NCBI GenBank assembly: GCA_002197545.1
Contig: NFUO01000004.1
Location: forward strand, 23,439 to 87,438
Direction of reading: 5' to 3'
DNA from: Acidobacteria subdivision 2 bacterium RH1 MAG20
GTDB lineage: Bacteria > Acidobacteriota > Terriglobia > Terriglobales > Acidobacteriaceae
Length of the DNA stretch: 64,000 nucleotides
The notes beneath the pieces are model-generated. The model ran no database searches. It saw only the letters and a list, made by a program, of their open reading frames with translations, and was not told where the DNA came from. Each line of letters opens with the position of its first letter. Position 1 is the first letter of the stretch. Below, piece after piece: positions 46,871 to 56,851 of this stretch. The position numbers and the translations under genes were made by a program.

Positions 46871-47340
46871 ATGCAGAACAAGAGGAATTACCTGAATCGA
46901 AGAGCGTTTGTTAAGCTGGCGGGAATTGTGGTTACAGGTTGCACTTTTGTAAATATTTGTGAAGGCGAAGGAGATTCACGGGTAGTAGCCTCACTCTTTG
47001 ATGGCAAGACGCTTGACGGATGGATACAGAACAAACTACTCCTCGAAGATGCCTACCCGGAGGATCTAATGCAAACTGCGCCGACTAGCTGGATCGTGAA
47101 GGATGGTGTTATGGCTAGTACAGGTTCAGGACGCGGGGTGATCTATACGGCAAAAGACTATAGCCGCTACCGGCTGATGTTCACCATGCGGCATGTCTCG
47201 GGCAGTCCCGATCATCAAGCCTGCGTTCTCATATTTTGCACTCGCCCAGGAGCGGAGGAGAAGTAGCTAGATGCTCTCGGGGGGTATTCAGTTTCAAGTT
47301 CCTAACGGTGGCCACTGGGATTACCGGCCGGGGATGAACA
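46871..47340 (+). pseudogene. DUF1080 hydrolase, frameshifted and truncated
   Basis: From ATG 46871 the frame starts with a Tat-like signal (LNRRAFVKLAGIVVTGC) and the DUF1080 (3-keto-disaccharide hydrolase-like) core: SLFDGKTLDGWIQ, then WIVKDGVMAS and GRGVIYTAKDYSRYRL. It meets a TAG at 47264. The homology continues in the +1 frame from about 47277 as [18 protein letters not shown], and then stops at the junction with a transposase fragment near 47340. The two defects, frameshift and loss of the C-terminal third, make it a pseudogene. An in-frame ATG at 46769 is possible but adds no family sequence. Confidence 0.8.
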
Positions 47341-47832
47341 ACAGCTGCTGGACAGCCGCACGATCCAGTCCACGCCTGAGTCCGGCGCACGGGCTGGCTA
47401 CGACGGAGCCAAGCGGAGGAAGGGCTCGAAGGTGTATACGGCAGTCGACACGCTGGGCCACCTGCTGGCGCTGCGCGTTACCCCAGCCGATGAGCAGGAC
47501 CGAGCCCAAGTCGGCGAACTTGTCAGCCAGGTTCAGGACATCACGGGCGAACATGTCGAGGTGGCCTATGTCGATCAGGGCTATACGGGCCAAGCGGCCG
47601 AAGAAGCGGCGGCCGAGCATGGCATCCGCCTCGAGGTGATCAAGCACACCGAGGCTTCGTGCTGCTGCCCAGACGGTGGGTCGTCGAACGAAGCTTCGCC
47701 TGGGCTGCCCGCTTCCGAAGGCTCGTACGAGACTACGAACGGCTCGCCACCACCCTCGGCACCTTCCACTTCCTCGCCTTCGCATGCCTCATGATCGCCA
47801 ACCTTTTCAAACTACTAAATCAAAGTTCATAA
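47341..47832 (+). mobile_element. IS5-family transposase fragment
   Basis: Starting within the broken DUF1080 gene, one frame reads [60 protein letters not shown], typical of IS5/IS1031-type DDE transposases. Near 47660 the reading frame changes, and continues [37 protein letters not shown] to a stop at 47830-47832. The catalytic core is split (the last Glu region is in the second frame) and the N-terminal half is absent. I could not find terminal inverted repeats. It is a dead remnant. Confidence 0.85.
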
Positions 47833-48538
47833 CAGCCTCTAGGTTTTCCGGAGGGGAAATGGCTGAAGCCTAAATGAAAGTGCGTTCATTTATCGTGATC
47901 TCTGTAGCTTCACTTGTGCCACCGCCAATTCACGCTCGCCGGATGATAATGGAGGTCGAAGACAAGCCTCGATAACTTCTAACCAACTCATAACCATAAA
48001 GAACCTCCGTCGGCAGAGCATTCCACCTTTTTCCAGTTTTGCCATAGTACTCAGTGCCTCTGCTACGTTGGAACGCTGTTGATATCGCGAAGGACCTGTA
48101 TTCGTGGCACCCCCCCTTGCATCGGCGGGAAAGGATTCATGGGAATTGAGGCATTCGAGCTATCCCAACCCGCAATGCCCGATCCATAGTGTTGTGATGA
48201 ATTAAGTTGAGATGTGGGAATCGCTTCAATGGATGTCGCGCCCCCGGGTCGGAACCCGCTACTGTGTCGTAGCCGGTACCGGCATTGTAAGCGTGGGCAA
48301 TAGTACAACAACAAAGGTTCTAACTTTCGATTGAATGCGGCTATCTTTGTGGTCATCTGCACGGCCAATGCCTGTGCAAGGGGGTGCGTTTAATCCGTTT
48401 ATCTGCATCGCCATGATTTGCGCCCCGCTTCTGCGCTGATCTGACTGCTGGCTATGCGTTGCTGGTCTTATACGGATATGCACGAGTTCATCCTAATTGC
48501 AGATTGAAATACGATTACCTCGGCACACATTTGTGAGT
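47833..48538. other. Gene-poor stretch with decayed minus-strand coding sequence
   Basis: No intact gene. On the minus strand between about 48060 and 48480, protein-like pieces occur in different frames: GAQIMAMQINGLNAPPC, AHAYNAGTGYDTVAGSDPG and NPFPPMQGGVPRIQVLRD. The second resembles C-terminal parts of sedolisin-like proteases or other secreted enzymes, but the match is too weak to name. It looks like an eroded gene next to the IS fragment. Confidence 0.4.
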
Positions 48539-49624
48539 TTAGTTGAGGGCCGCACGCTCCCGATTGAGTTCATCTGGAGTGAGAGGCAAGTATTGTCCCT
48601 GAGTGGCGACGACTCTCTGGCCTTCGCGGCTAAGAATATACAGGAGAAATTCCTTCAGGCGGGGTTCGATGGGAGCGTTCGGCGGGCGGTTGAGCTGAAT
48701 GAAGATACTGCGCGTGAGTGGATAGCTGCGGTCACGAACAGTTCGCTCATTGCACGGTATAAATGGACCATTGGGAGAAAACCCTAGGGCTAAAGCCTTG
48801 ACGCCGGGCTTTCCCCTGGCATGTGCGAGACCCGCCCACCCGATACCATATTTGTCATGAGAGAGGTCATCCATCATCTGGTCGATGGTGCCAGCATGAT
48901 CGGTCGCTTGTTTGGCTGAGGTTTCAACGAACTGGCGCAAATTAGGATTCCACTTAGTGCCACCGTGGAAGACCGTAAGTTCGAAAAAATTCGACATGCC
49001 GGTGGGCGCGTAACCGTAGGTCTGAATCGTTTTTTCAGCCCATTTACCGGTAAGGCCGAGTTGACCCCAAGTACGGATGTTTTCACTTGCAGGCCGGTGA
49101 GGAGTGGAAACCCATTTATAACCCGAATAGCCTCCGGTTCGCTCGGCGCCGAAGATCTGATCGAGCTGCTTCATCGTGAGGTGGGTAAGTGGATTGTCCT
49201 TATTGACATAAATGACCGGGGCCCATGTGCGGCCCAGAGCTTCATATGAACCGGTAGCCACCGTGACCTGAAAAGGCTCGTCGTTGTTAAAGACCTCGGC
49301 GAAGGAGAGGAATTCAGTGAGGACTGGCTCTCTTCCGTTTGACGCGAGATCTGCGGCACCTGACTCCAAGGCTCCAATCGCAGCATCTCCACTTAGGAGG
49401 GAGTCTTGAAACGTGATACCTGGTTGATATCTTTTAAATCCGGCTTCCCAGTCTGCCATCAGGCCGGCGAAGGCGCTGCCGGAATTACGAATGGTTCCGG
49501 TGACCTGTTGCGCGGGAGTGTAGTGCGGGAGAGTATCGAGGAGTCGTAAGTTGGCTTCCGTTTGGCTCAAAGCAGAAGAAGTTGTAGCGAAAAGGAGAAG
49601 AATCAGATAAGAGCGATAGCGCAT
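48539..49624 (-). CDS. PstS-like phosphate-binding periplasmic protein
   Basis: A 361-residue exported protein. The signal peptide (RYRSYLILLLFATTSSALSQ) is followed by a PBP-like domain resembling PstS-type phosphate-binding proteins: TGTIRNSGSAFAGLMADWEAGFKRY, GDAAIGALESGAADLASNGRE, VIYVNKDNPLTHLTMKQLDQIFGA and GIGWAGLAHARG. A typical transporter would have pstCAB next to it; none is here. It follows an Oar-like receptor gene by 94 bp on the same strand and is probably co-transcribed with it. Its ligand may be phosphate or a phosphorylated compound (inference). Confidence 0.82.
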   Translation of the reverse strand: MRYRSYLILLLFATTSSALSQTEANLRLLDTLPHYTPAQQVTGTIRNSGSAFAGLMADWEAGFKRYQPGITFQDSLLSGDAAIGALESGAADLASNGREPVLTEFLSFAEVFNNDEPFQVTVATGSYEALGRTWAPVIYVNKDNPLTHLTMKQLDQIFGAERTGGYSGYKWVSTPHRPASENIRTWGQLGLTGKWAEKTIQTYGYAPTGMSNFFELTVFHGGTKWNPNLRQFVETSAKQATDHAGTIDQMMDDLSHDKYGIGWAGLAHARGKPGVKALALGFSPNGPFIPCNERTVRDRSYPLTRSIFIQLNRPPNAPIEPRLKEFLLYILSREGQRVVATQGQYLPLTPDELNRERAALN

Positions 49625-49718
49625 GCGAGGCGAGACTCCTTCGACTTGAATAGAGAAGGGAAAGCAGTTGCCAATTCCCCTCAGGGCGGTATGTACGAAA
49701 CACTCTCCAGGGTTGAGA

Positions 49719-52700
49719 TTAGAAAATCACCTTGACGGCCAGTTGGAGTTGACGGGAAGAAGTGGCGGTTGGACTTGTAAGTACACCTGCCGTCGGCAAG
49801 AGTGTAAGTGTAGAGTCATAAAGCTGTTGGTTGTTATTATTTGGCGGCGTGAAGTTGGTATGGTTGAGGATGTTAAATAGTTCGGCGCGAATCTGGATGT
49901 TGAAGTCTTCGGATATTTTCTTAATGGTGTTGTTCTTAAAGAGTGAGAGATCAACGTCGGAGAGGCTGGGGCCAGTGATGATGTTGCGGCTGGTGTTACC
50001 GCGAAGGAAGGGATTGCCCTTCGGGTTTGAAGGTGAAACTCCAGGAGCGGGAAAGCAGGCAACGTTGACGTAGTTGAGAGCCCCTCCTCGCTTGAAATTG
50101 TGGTTGACCGGATCGCATTTGGGAATGCGATCCGGGTAGTCCCAGGGATCACTGCCTCCCTTTCCAAGAGGGTCTCCGCCGATGAGTGGAGTGAAGGGCG
50201 TTCCTGTGCTTTGCTTGTAGATTCCGCCGAGCTGCCAACCATTGCGGGCGACTGCCGTGAACCCACGGACTTTCGCATCATCAGGTAAATCGAAGATAGC
50301 GTTGAATGCGAAGTCTTTGCTGACATCGAAGTCGGAGCGTCCATAGCTGAGCGATGTGTCATACCAGTCGAGCGAAGGAACAGAGTTGCCGAAGGCATCA
50401 CCTGCGATCGTCGCAGAGTTGTTGTCGAGACTCTTGCCCCAGGTGAAGGACCCTTTTAATTGCAGATTGCGGCCGACGCGAGCCGTTATGTCGCTCAGTA
50501 GTGCGTCATAGAAAGAATTGGACATCCACCACAAAGCGCGAATCGTCCCGACATTTGGATTGACCTGTGTACCGGGCGATGAGGGCCAGAGGTAGCCTTG
50601 GGTGGTCTTAGTGGGAAGCACGATGTTGGCATCTTCCACACGGAACGGCTGGTGAATGCCGCGGGAACCCACGTAACCGACCGAGAGCGTTATATCTTTG
50701 GCTAACTCATGCTGTACATTGAGATTCCATTGCATTACATAATTACGCTTAGGATTTGGCTGAATATAAGCCTGGCCGAGTGAAGAGGGAGAGGCAGTGA
50801 GAGATTGCTGAACGAAGTTAGGGTCAGCACCGAGTTTTACGGCGGGATTGCTGGTTGAGCCTACCTCAAAGTATGGTGCTGTCAACACAGAAAGGATTTC
50901 GAACTGATAGAGCAACGGGAGAACGTCATACATTCCGAAGCCCGCGCGGACGGACGTTCTATGATCCTTGAATGGGTCATATACAAAACCGACGCGAGGT
51001 TCAAAGTTTTTGTAGGTTGGGTTGTAGAAGTATGGATTACCAAGATGCGGAGTCGCATCGGTTATCTGACGCAACGCAGAGAGTTTACCGGCGACTTCAG
51101 TAGGGACGCTACTCATTTCGTACCGTATGCCTAGGTTGAAGGTGAGGTTCGGCTTGATGTGCCAGTCATCCTGGATATAGCCACCTGCTAGAAACTGGCG
51201 AAGGTTGCGAGGGCTGAGTGTGCTGGCGATGCCCGCCTGCAACTTTTTAGGTGTGTTGGCGATAAACGCGCTTGTACTGCCGAAATTGAAGAGTCCGTTG
51301 GGGTTGCTGAGTGCAAGGATGTTGTTCTGTAGCCGCTCGAAGGCGCCGCCGAACTTGATCGTGTGAGTGCCACGAGTGAGAAAGGCATCATCGTAGCCTT
51401 GGAAAGTCGTATAGCGGAAGAGATAACTGGGGGAAGAACCAACACCGCCTACGAGGCGATCCAGGCCGGGAACATTGACGCCGGGCGCGGTGCGACCGGG
51501 GATGATGCCGAGAGAAGTATCCCCGGCAAGAGGATTAAGTGCCGAGACACCCAGATCATTTGCAATAGCCTGGCGGTTTAGTCCGAAACGTAAAGAATTA
51601 ATGAAACTCGAGTTGAAGATATGGCTCTCTTCCAGAATGAGATCCTGACGCCGGGTCTTCGAGCTTATGAGGGTCAGGTTTTGAGCGTCGCCGATGGTGA
51701 AAGGGGTGTTATCAAAGAGGTAGGTGCCAAAGACACTATCTTTCGCAGAAATTTTATGATCTATGCGGGCCGTAAAGAAATTTTCAACCGCATTCTCTTG
51801 CTTGATGAAATTGTATTGAGCTATATCTGCCGTTGTTGTGGTGTTTTTGTTGGCAATAGGAAAGAGACCGATGTACTTGAGCACGGCAGGATCCGTAACG
51901 CGAGCGCGAGCCGCGTTGGATAGGACATTGACAGTAGCAGTGGTTGAGAGAGCCTGTCGGATTGCCTCGAAATCTCCGAAGAAAAAGGTGTGGTTCCTCC
52001 AAATAGGACCTCCGGCAGAGCCTCCATATTGATAACGGCTGAATGGAGGCGGGCTCGAACCGATATCGAAGTAATTTTTTGCATCGAGAGCGCTGTTCCG
52101 GAAAAAGCTGTAAGCGTTACCGTGAACCTGGTTGGTGCCTGACCTGGTGATTGCGTTGATGACGCCGCCGGAGGTCTTGCCATATTCGGCGGAGTAGTTG
52201 GTGGTGATCACCGAGAACTCCGCAATGGCATCGACGCCAAGATTAACGCCAATGACGGAGCCTGGACCAGAGTTGGCGTAGTCGTTGATGCTGATGCCAT
52301 CGAGGCGGTAGCTGTTCTGCGAAGGACGTCCACCTGAGATAGAGATCTGGGCGCCGAAGCCGCGATTTCCACGGCCAGCCCCCTGGTCAAAACCGATCTG
52401 AGTGGAGACGGTGGCAACTCCAGGCTGAAGATTTGCGAGATCAGTCCAACTACGCCCATTGAGCGGCAGGTCACGGATCGCCGCTCCACTAACAACGGTA
52501 CTTAAAGCTGATGAAGAAAATTCAACAGCGGGCGGTGTATCAACGATCTCAATCTTCTGATCGACGGCTCCGACATTGAGCGAGAGTGGGAGCGTGATTT
52601 CATCTCCAACGGTAAGTGTGAGATTTGTGCCCTTAGGCGCGAATCCGGGAGCCGACGCCTTGATTTGATAGTCGCCCGGAACAAGATTAGGTGCGGTATA

Positions 52701-52907
52701 GAAGCCGTCGTCGTTTGCAAGCACCGCGCGGCTGACGCCAGTCGCACGATTAGTGATAACAACTTGTGCCTTCGAGATCAGTGAGCCTGACGTATCCGTG
52801 ATCGTGCCGGCGATCGTGCCTCCAGCAACTTGTGCGAAGAGGTTGCCGCAGATAATTTTGGAAAAAATTACAATAATCAAACAGAAGAGTCCCAGTTTAA
52901 TTTTCAT
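49719..52907 (-). CDS. Oar-like TonB-dependent outer-membrane receptor
   Basis: A 1062-residue receptor. Signal peptide KIKLGLFCLIIVIFSKIICG with cleavage near LFAQ, then the carboxypeptidase-regulatory-like domain (GTIAGTITDTSGSLISKAQV), plug (DLANLQPGVATV, GGRPSQNSYRLDGISINDY, EYGKTSGGVINAITRSGTN) and a C-terminal barrel ending SRQLQLAVKVIF. The start at 52907 is set by GGAGG six bases upstream; an upstream ATG in frame adds ten residues. The adjacent PstS-like gene suggests that the cargo is phosphate or a phosphorylated compound. It is divergent from a second receptor gene with similar domains. Confidence 0.92.
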   Translation of the reverse strand: MKIKLGLFCLIIVIFSKIICGNLFAQVAGGTIAGTITDTSGSLISKAQVVITNRATGVSRAVLANDDGFYTAPNLVPGDYQIKASAPGFAPKGTNLTLTVGDEITLPLSLNVGAVDQKIEIVDTPPAVEFSSSALSTVVSGAAIRDLPLNGRSWTDLANLQPGVATVSTQIGFDQGAGRGNRGFGAQISISGGRPSQNSYRLDGISINDYANSGPGSVIGVNLGVDAIAEFSVITTNYSAEYGKTSGGVINAITRSGTNQVHGNAYSFFRNSALDAKNYFDIGSSPPPFSRYQYGGSAGGPIWRNHTFFFGDFEAIRQALSTTATVNVLSNAARARVTDPAVLKYIGLFPIANKNTTTTADIAQYNFIKQENAVENFFTARIDHKISAKDSVFGTYLFDNTPFTIGDAQNLTLISSKTRRQDLILEESHIFNSSFINSLRFGLNRQAIANDLGVSALNPLAGDTSLGIIPGRTAPGVNVPGLDRLVGGVGSSPSYLFRYTTFQGYDDAFLTRGTHTIKFGGAFERLQNNILALSNPNGLFNFGSTSAFIANTPKKLQAGIASTLSPRNLRQFLAGGYIQDDWHIKPNLTFNLGIRYEMSSVPTEVAGKLSALRQITDATPHLGNPYFYNPTYKNFEPRVGFVYDPFKDHRTSVRAGFGMYDVLPLLYQFEILSVLTAPYFEVGSTSNPAVKLGADPNFVQQSLTASPSSLGQAYIQPNPKRNYVMQWNLNVQHELAKDITLSVGYVGSRGIHQPFRVEDANIVLPTKTTQGYLWPSSPGTQVNPNVGTIRALWWMSNSFYDALLSDITARVGRNLQLKGSFTWGKSLDNNSATIAGDAFGNSVPSLDWYDTSLSYGRSDFDVSKDFAFNAIFDLPDDAKVRGFTAVARNGWQLGGIYKQSTGTPFTPLIGGDPLGKGGSDPWDYPDRIPKCDPVNHNFKRGGALNYVNVACFPAPGVSPSNPKGNPFLRGNTSRNIITGPSLSDVDLSLFKNNTIKKISEDFNIQIRAELFNILNHTNFTPPNNNNQQLYDSTLTLLPTAGVLTSPTATSSRQLQLAVKVIF

Positions 52908-53530
52908 CGACTGCCTCCAGGAACGTTTGTCTATCAAAGAGATACACGCTTATGCGCTGACGTGCACTCGTGAATGGATATAGTGCAACTAGTCCGCAAA
53001 ATGGCTAATTGGCATTATCAAAAACTAGAGACATGAATAGCTCGTGGAATGAAGAATGAATGAAGCAAGAATAAAAAAATCTTCATCTATCCGCTCATAT
53101 TATCGAAGCCATGCATTTGTCATGGAGTGCATACGCCAGTTAAACATTCGGCGTGATAGCTTTGGGCTTCTGAGTTGCTGTAGTCCATAATGAACCGTCA
53201 CAAGGCAGAGCAAAGCTCCAACCAATGCTTCCATCGTCCAGGAAGGAGTTGGTGTGTATCCTTATTCAATTGTGTCCAGCCTTCTATGGCAGTCTTTCTC
53301 TTTTTTGGCAGCGGAAAATATATCTGAACGACTTTTTATGTAAGTTTCAGACGTACTTCATTCCATAACTCATAAATGGCTATGTCATCCTGACTGCATC
53401 TCTCCGGGAGTATATTCATCCCGACTTGACCGAGACGAGCGTTGCACATGAGAGACCGATCAGGAGACATGTACTACCGTTTTCCAGTTAGCGCGCTGGC
53501 CGTTTTGCCAGTATGGAGAGGTCGTAAATC
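52908..53530. other. Divergent promoter region between two Oar receptor genes
   Basis: The 623 bp contain no gene. The sequence is AT-rich near both ends and includes several T-runs, but I cannot place promoters or an operator with confidence. Confidence 0.4.
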
Positions 53531-56500
53531 ATGATGCAATTCTTCAAACAGACTAAGCTTTTGATCCTTATTCTTGTCGCTCTTTGCACAGCTACAAGCG
53601 CTCTCGCACAGGTATCGACGGGTACGATCCTAGGTGGCGTTACTGATCCATCCGGAGCAACTGTCGCCGGCGCGACTATCGTGGTCACCAACCTGGCGAC
53701 AAATATTTCAAATACCTCTGTGACGAACAGCGACGGCCTGTTTACCGTTCCGAATCTACCTGCGGGCCACTATCAGGTAGAGGTATCGGCAAATGGCTTT
53801 AGTGGTCAAACTGCTGCTGATGTTGGTCTGAACGTTGGTGCGCAGCAGGCAGTAAATTTCCAACTGAAGGTAGGTGGCGCAGATCAGAAGATCGTTGTTA
53901 CTGGAGCTGCGCCTGCAGTTGACCTTGTCAGCTCAACCGTGATGCCTGTAGTCAATGAGCACACGATCGTGGAACTCCCGTTGAATGGCCGTGACTGGGC
54001 AGCACTGGCCAATTTGCAGCCGGGAGTCTCGGCAGTTCGTACCCAATCAGTTGTATCGGTGAGTAACCAACGTGCAAATCGCGGCGTGGGTAACCAACTG
54101 ACTGTAAGTGGTGCGCGTCCGCAGATGAACAACTATCGCGTGGATGGCATCAGCATCAACGACTACTCAAATGGCGGTCCCGGCGGCGTAATCGGCAGTA
54201 ACCTGGGCGTCGATGCGATCCAGGAGTTTTCTGTAGTAACCGGCCTTGCGACCGCAGATTACGGCAAGACGGCTGGAGGAGTTATAAACGCAGTCACCCG
54301 TACAGGCGGCAACAAACTGCACGGAAGCGTGTATGAGTTCTTTCGCAATAGCGCTCTCGATACGCGCAATGCCTTCGACTCCCCTGGCAAAGTCGCTCCA
54401 TTGCGGCGTAACCAGTTTGGCGCGTCAGGCGGCGGACCAATTATCAAGGACCGGACATTTATCTTTGGAGACTATGAAGGTCTCCGTTGGTTCAATAGTA
54501 CAAATGCCAGCAGTACTGTGCCCTCGCCCGATGCGCGGGTTGGGTACCTTTGCAGCGGTAGCAATTGCTCCAGCCACACTCAGGTTCCGGTGAATTCAGC
54601 GGTCGTTCCATATCTTGCCTTCTATCCGCTCCCCAACAGCCCGGCATTGCCAGCCGCATATACTACAGGGGCAAGCGACACAGGTACCTTCCTGTTCAAC
54701 GACCCCTTCATTACAAAAGAAAACTATTTTACTATTCGCCTGGACCACAAGATTTCAGCAAAGGACCAATTGGCCGGCACTTACTTCTGGGACAGCGGCA
54801 GTCTCACCTCTCCAGACGCATTCAATGAGAAGGTTACCGGCAATCTTGCCAAGCGCCAGATGGCGTCAATCAGCGAGTCGCACATTTTCACCGCTAACCT
54901 TCTTAACACGCTCCATTTTGGCTATAGTCGGGTTGTCTCGGATGCGCCTACCACGCTCAACGCGATCGATTCAGCCGCATCGGATATAAGTCTTGGTTTC
55001 GTGCCGAACCTGCCGGTAGGCCTCATCAACATCGGTGGTCTCTCCAACTTCACTGGCGGACTTCATGCAGTCGGTGAGTTTGTCTTTCACTATAACTCCT
55101 ATCAGGTGTATGACGACGTCTACTGGACCCATGGGAGGCACACATTGAAGACAGGCTTCGCCTTCGAGCGATTGCAAAATAACCAGTTGGGAACGTCGAA
55201 CCCCAATGGCCAGTTCAACTTCAACTCAATCTCTGGATTTCTGACTAATCAGCCTACCGGCTTTAATGCTCCGTTGGGGCAAACGACCTCACCGAAGGAC
55301 CTTCGTCAGTCCGTGTACGGAGGTTACATTACGGACGATTATCATGTTGCTCACAATCTGACATTGAACCTTGGCGTGCGCTATGAATTAGCTACAGTAC
55401 CCACGGAAACCGCTGGTCGGCTCGCCAATCTGCCGACCCTGACAGCGGCATCGCCAAATCTTGGTTCCCCTTACTTTTCCAACCCGACAAAGAGGAACTT
55501 CGCTCCTCGCGTTGGCTTTTCATGGAGTCCATTTCAGAGCGGAAAGACCGCCATTCATGGCGGTTTCGGCATCTATGATGCATTGCCGCTCAACTACCTG
55601 TTTGAAGGGTTGAGTATCTTCTCCGCTCCGTACTTCCAGTCTGGAAGTGTGAGCAGCGCCAGCGCACTCCTTGGATCCTTTCCGAAGAATGCATATCCTC
55701 AGCTCACACCTGCGACCTTCCGATACAGCTACACACCGCAGCAGCCGAAGCGTAGTTACATGGAGCAGTGGGGTCTGAATATTCAACAAGAGCTGCCGGG
55801 TGAGATGACGGCTCAAGTCGGGTTTTCCGGTTCGCATGGTATCGATATCGCATACCGCGAGGACGACATCAATACAGTGCAGCCAATCGCAAATCTGGGC
55901 AATGGAGTCTATGAGTTCCCAAGTTTGTCCAACAATATCCTGTCCACCACGGCCAACCCCAGGCTTAACACAAATGTCGGGCAAATCAGCGCCATGCTTC
56001 CAACCGGTTACTCGAAGTATTCGGCATTACAGGTAGGTTTGACAAAGCGGCTTATCAAGCGGTTCCAGTTGCAGGCAGCATACACATGGTCGAAGTCGAC
56101 GGATGACGGGTCGTCCTCGACTTTCGGAGACTCGTTTGCTAACTCGGTGAGCAGCTTACCATTCTTTGCTCCTGACCGGAGAGTTGCAGTATCCGATTTC
56201 AACATCGGTCAGAACTTTGTCTTCAACTACCTCGTTTTGCTGCCGGATACGCCGAAGTCCTTGGGGGCCGCGGGGTGGGCACTGAATGGATGGCAGTATG
56301 GCGGCATCTTCCAGGTCAGCTCGGGTCTTCCGATCACGCCTCTGATCAGTGGCGACCCGCTGGGCTTGCGTAGTTCAGATACCTTCGGCTTCCCCAATCG
56401 CGATTATGGTTGCAACCCGATAAGCAAGCAGAACAAGGTTCACTACATCAACGCTAGTTGCTTCAGCTATCCGTCCGAGTCTGCCAACTACAACCCATAT

Positions 56501-56821
56501 TTAGGGACTTCCGGACGTAACTCCATCAACGGACCAGGACTACAGAACTTCGACATGTCCTTCGTCAAGAACAACCACGTGAAGAGTCTTGGAGAGAATT
56601 TCAACATACAGTTTCGGGCGGAACTGTTCAACATCTTCAATCGCGCGAATTATGCCAATCCACTGAAGTCAGCCACGCAGCTCTTCGCAGCTGCACCTGC
56701 TCCAAGCAGCTCTTCGCCAAATCCTGCACTGGTTGGCCCTCCCATCGCATCTGCGGGTGCCTTGACAGCAACCTCAACTACCTCACGTCAAACGCAATTT
56801 GCCATCAAGGTAATCTTCTAG
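53531..56821 (+). CDS. Oar-like TonB-dependent outer-membrane receptor
   Basis: A 1096-residue receptor. Signal peptide QFFKQTKLLILILVALCTAT, then GTILGGVTDPSGATVAGATI (regulatory-like domain), plug with LANLQPGVSAV, GARPQMNNYRVDGISINDY and DYGKTAGGVINAVTRTGGN, and a barrel ending SRQTQFAIKVIF. Its domains and several blocks (RVDGISINDY, GVDAIQEFSVV) are closely similar to the receptor on the opposite strand, so the two are probably paralogues from a duplication. An acetolactate-synthase-like gene follows after 336 bp. Confidence 0.92.
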   Translation: MMQFFKQTKLLILILVALCTATSALAQVSTGTILGGVTDPSGATVAGATIVVTNLATNISNTSVTNSDGLFTVPNLPAGHYQVEVSANGFSGQTAADVGLNVGAQQAVNFQLKVGGADQKIVVTGAAPAVDLVSSTVMPVVNEHTIVELPLNGRDWAALANLQPGVSAVRTQSVVSVSNQRANRGVGNQLTVSGARPQMNNYRVDGISINDYSNGGPGGVIGSNLGVDAIQEFSVVTGLATADYGKTAGGVINAVTRTGGNKLHGSVYEFFRNSALDTRNAFDSPGKVAPLRRNQFGASGGGPIIKDRTFIFGDYEGLRWFNSTNASSTVPSPDARVGYLCSGSNCSSHTQVPVNSAVVPYLAFYPLPNSPALPAAYTTGASDTGTFLFNDPFITKENYFTIRLDHKISAKDQLAGTYFWDSGSLTSPDAFNEKVTGNLAKRQMASISESHIFTANLLNTLHFGYSRVVSDAPTTLNAIDSAASDISLGFVPNLPVGLINIGGLSNFTGGLHAVGEFVFHYNSYQVYDDVYWTHGRHTLKTGFAFERLQNNQLGTSNPNGQFNFNSISGFLTNQPTGFNAPLGQTTSPKDLRQSVYGGYITDDYHVAHNLTLNLGVRYELATVPTETAGRLANLPTLTAASPNLGSPYFSNPTKRNFAPRVGFSWSPFQSGKTAIHGGFGIYDALPLNYLFEGLSIFSAPYFQSGSVSSASALLGSFPKNAYPQLTPATFRYSYTPQQPKRSYMEQWGLNIQQELPGEMTAQVGFSGSHGIDIAYREDDINTVQPIANLGNGVYEFPSLSNNILSTTANPRLNTNVGQISAMLPTGYSKYSALQVGLTKRLIKRFQLQAAYTWSKSTDDGSSSTFGDSFANSVSSLPFFAPDRRVAVSDFNIGQNFVFNYLVLLPDTPKSLGAAGWALNGWQYGGIFQVSSGLPITPLISGDPLGLRSSDTFGFPNRDYGCNPISKQNKVHYINASCFSYPSESANYNPYLGTSGRNSINGPGLQNFDMSFVKNNHVKSLGENFNIQFRAELFNIFNRANYANPLKSATQLFAAAPAPSSSSPNPALVGPPIASAGALTATSTTSRQTQFAIKVIF

Positions 56822-56827
56822 CATGTA

Positions 56828-56851
56828 GCGAGCTGCTTTAGGGCGGCTCGC
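56828..56851 (+). terminator. Hairpin after the second divergent Oar gene
   Basis: GCGAGCTGC (56828-56836) pairs with GCGGCTCGC (56843-56851, one G-T pair) around a six-base loop. It is six bp past the stop codon. No T-run follows, so Rho-independent function is uncertain. Confidence 0.5.
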
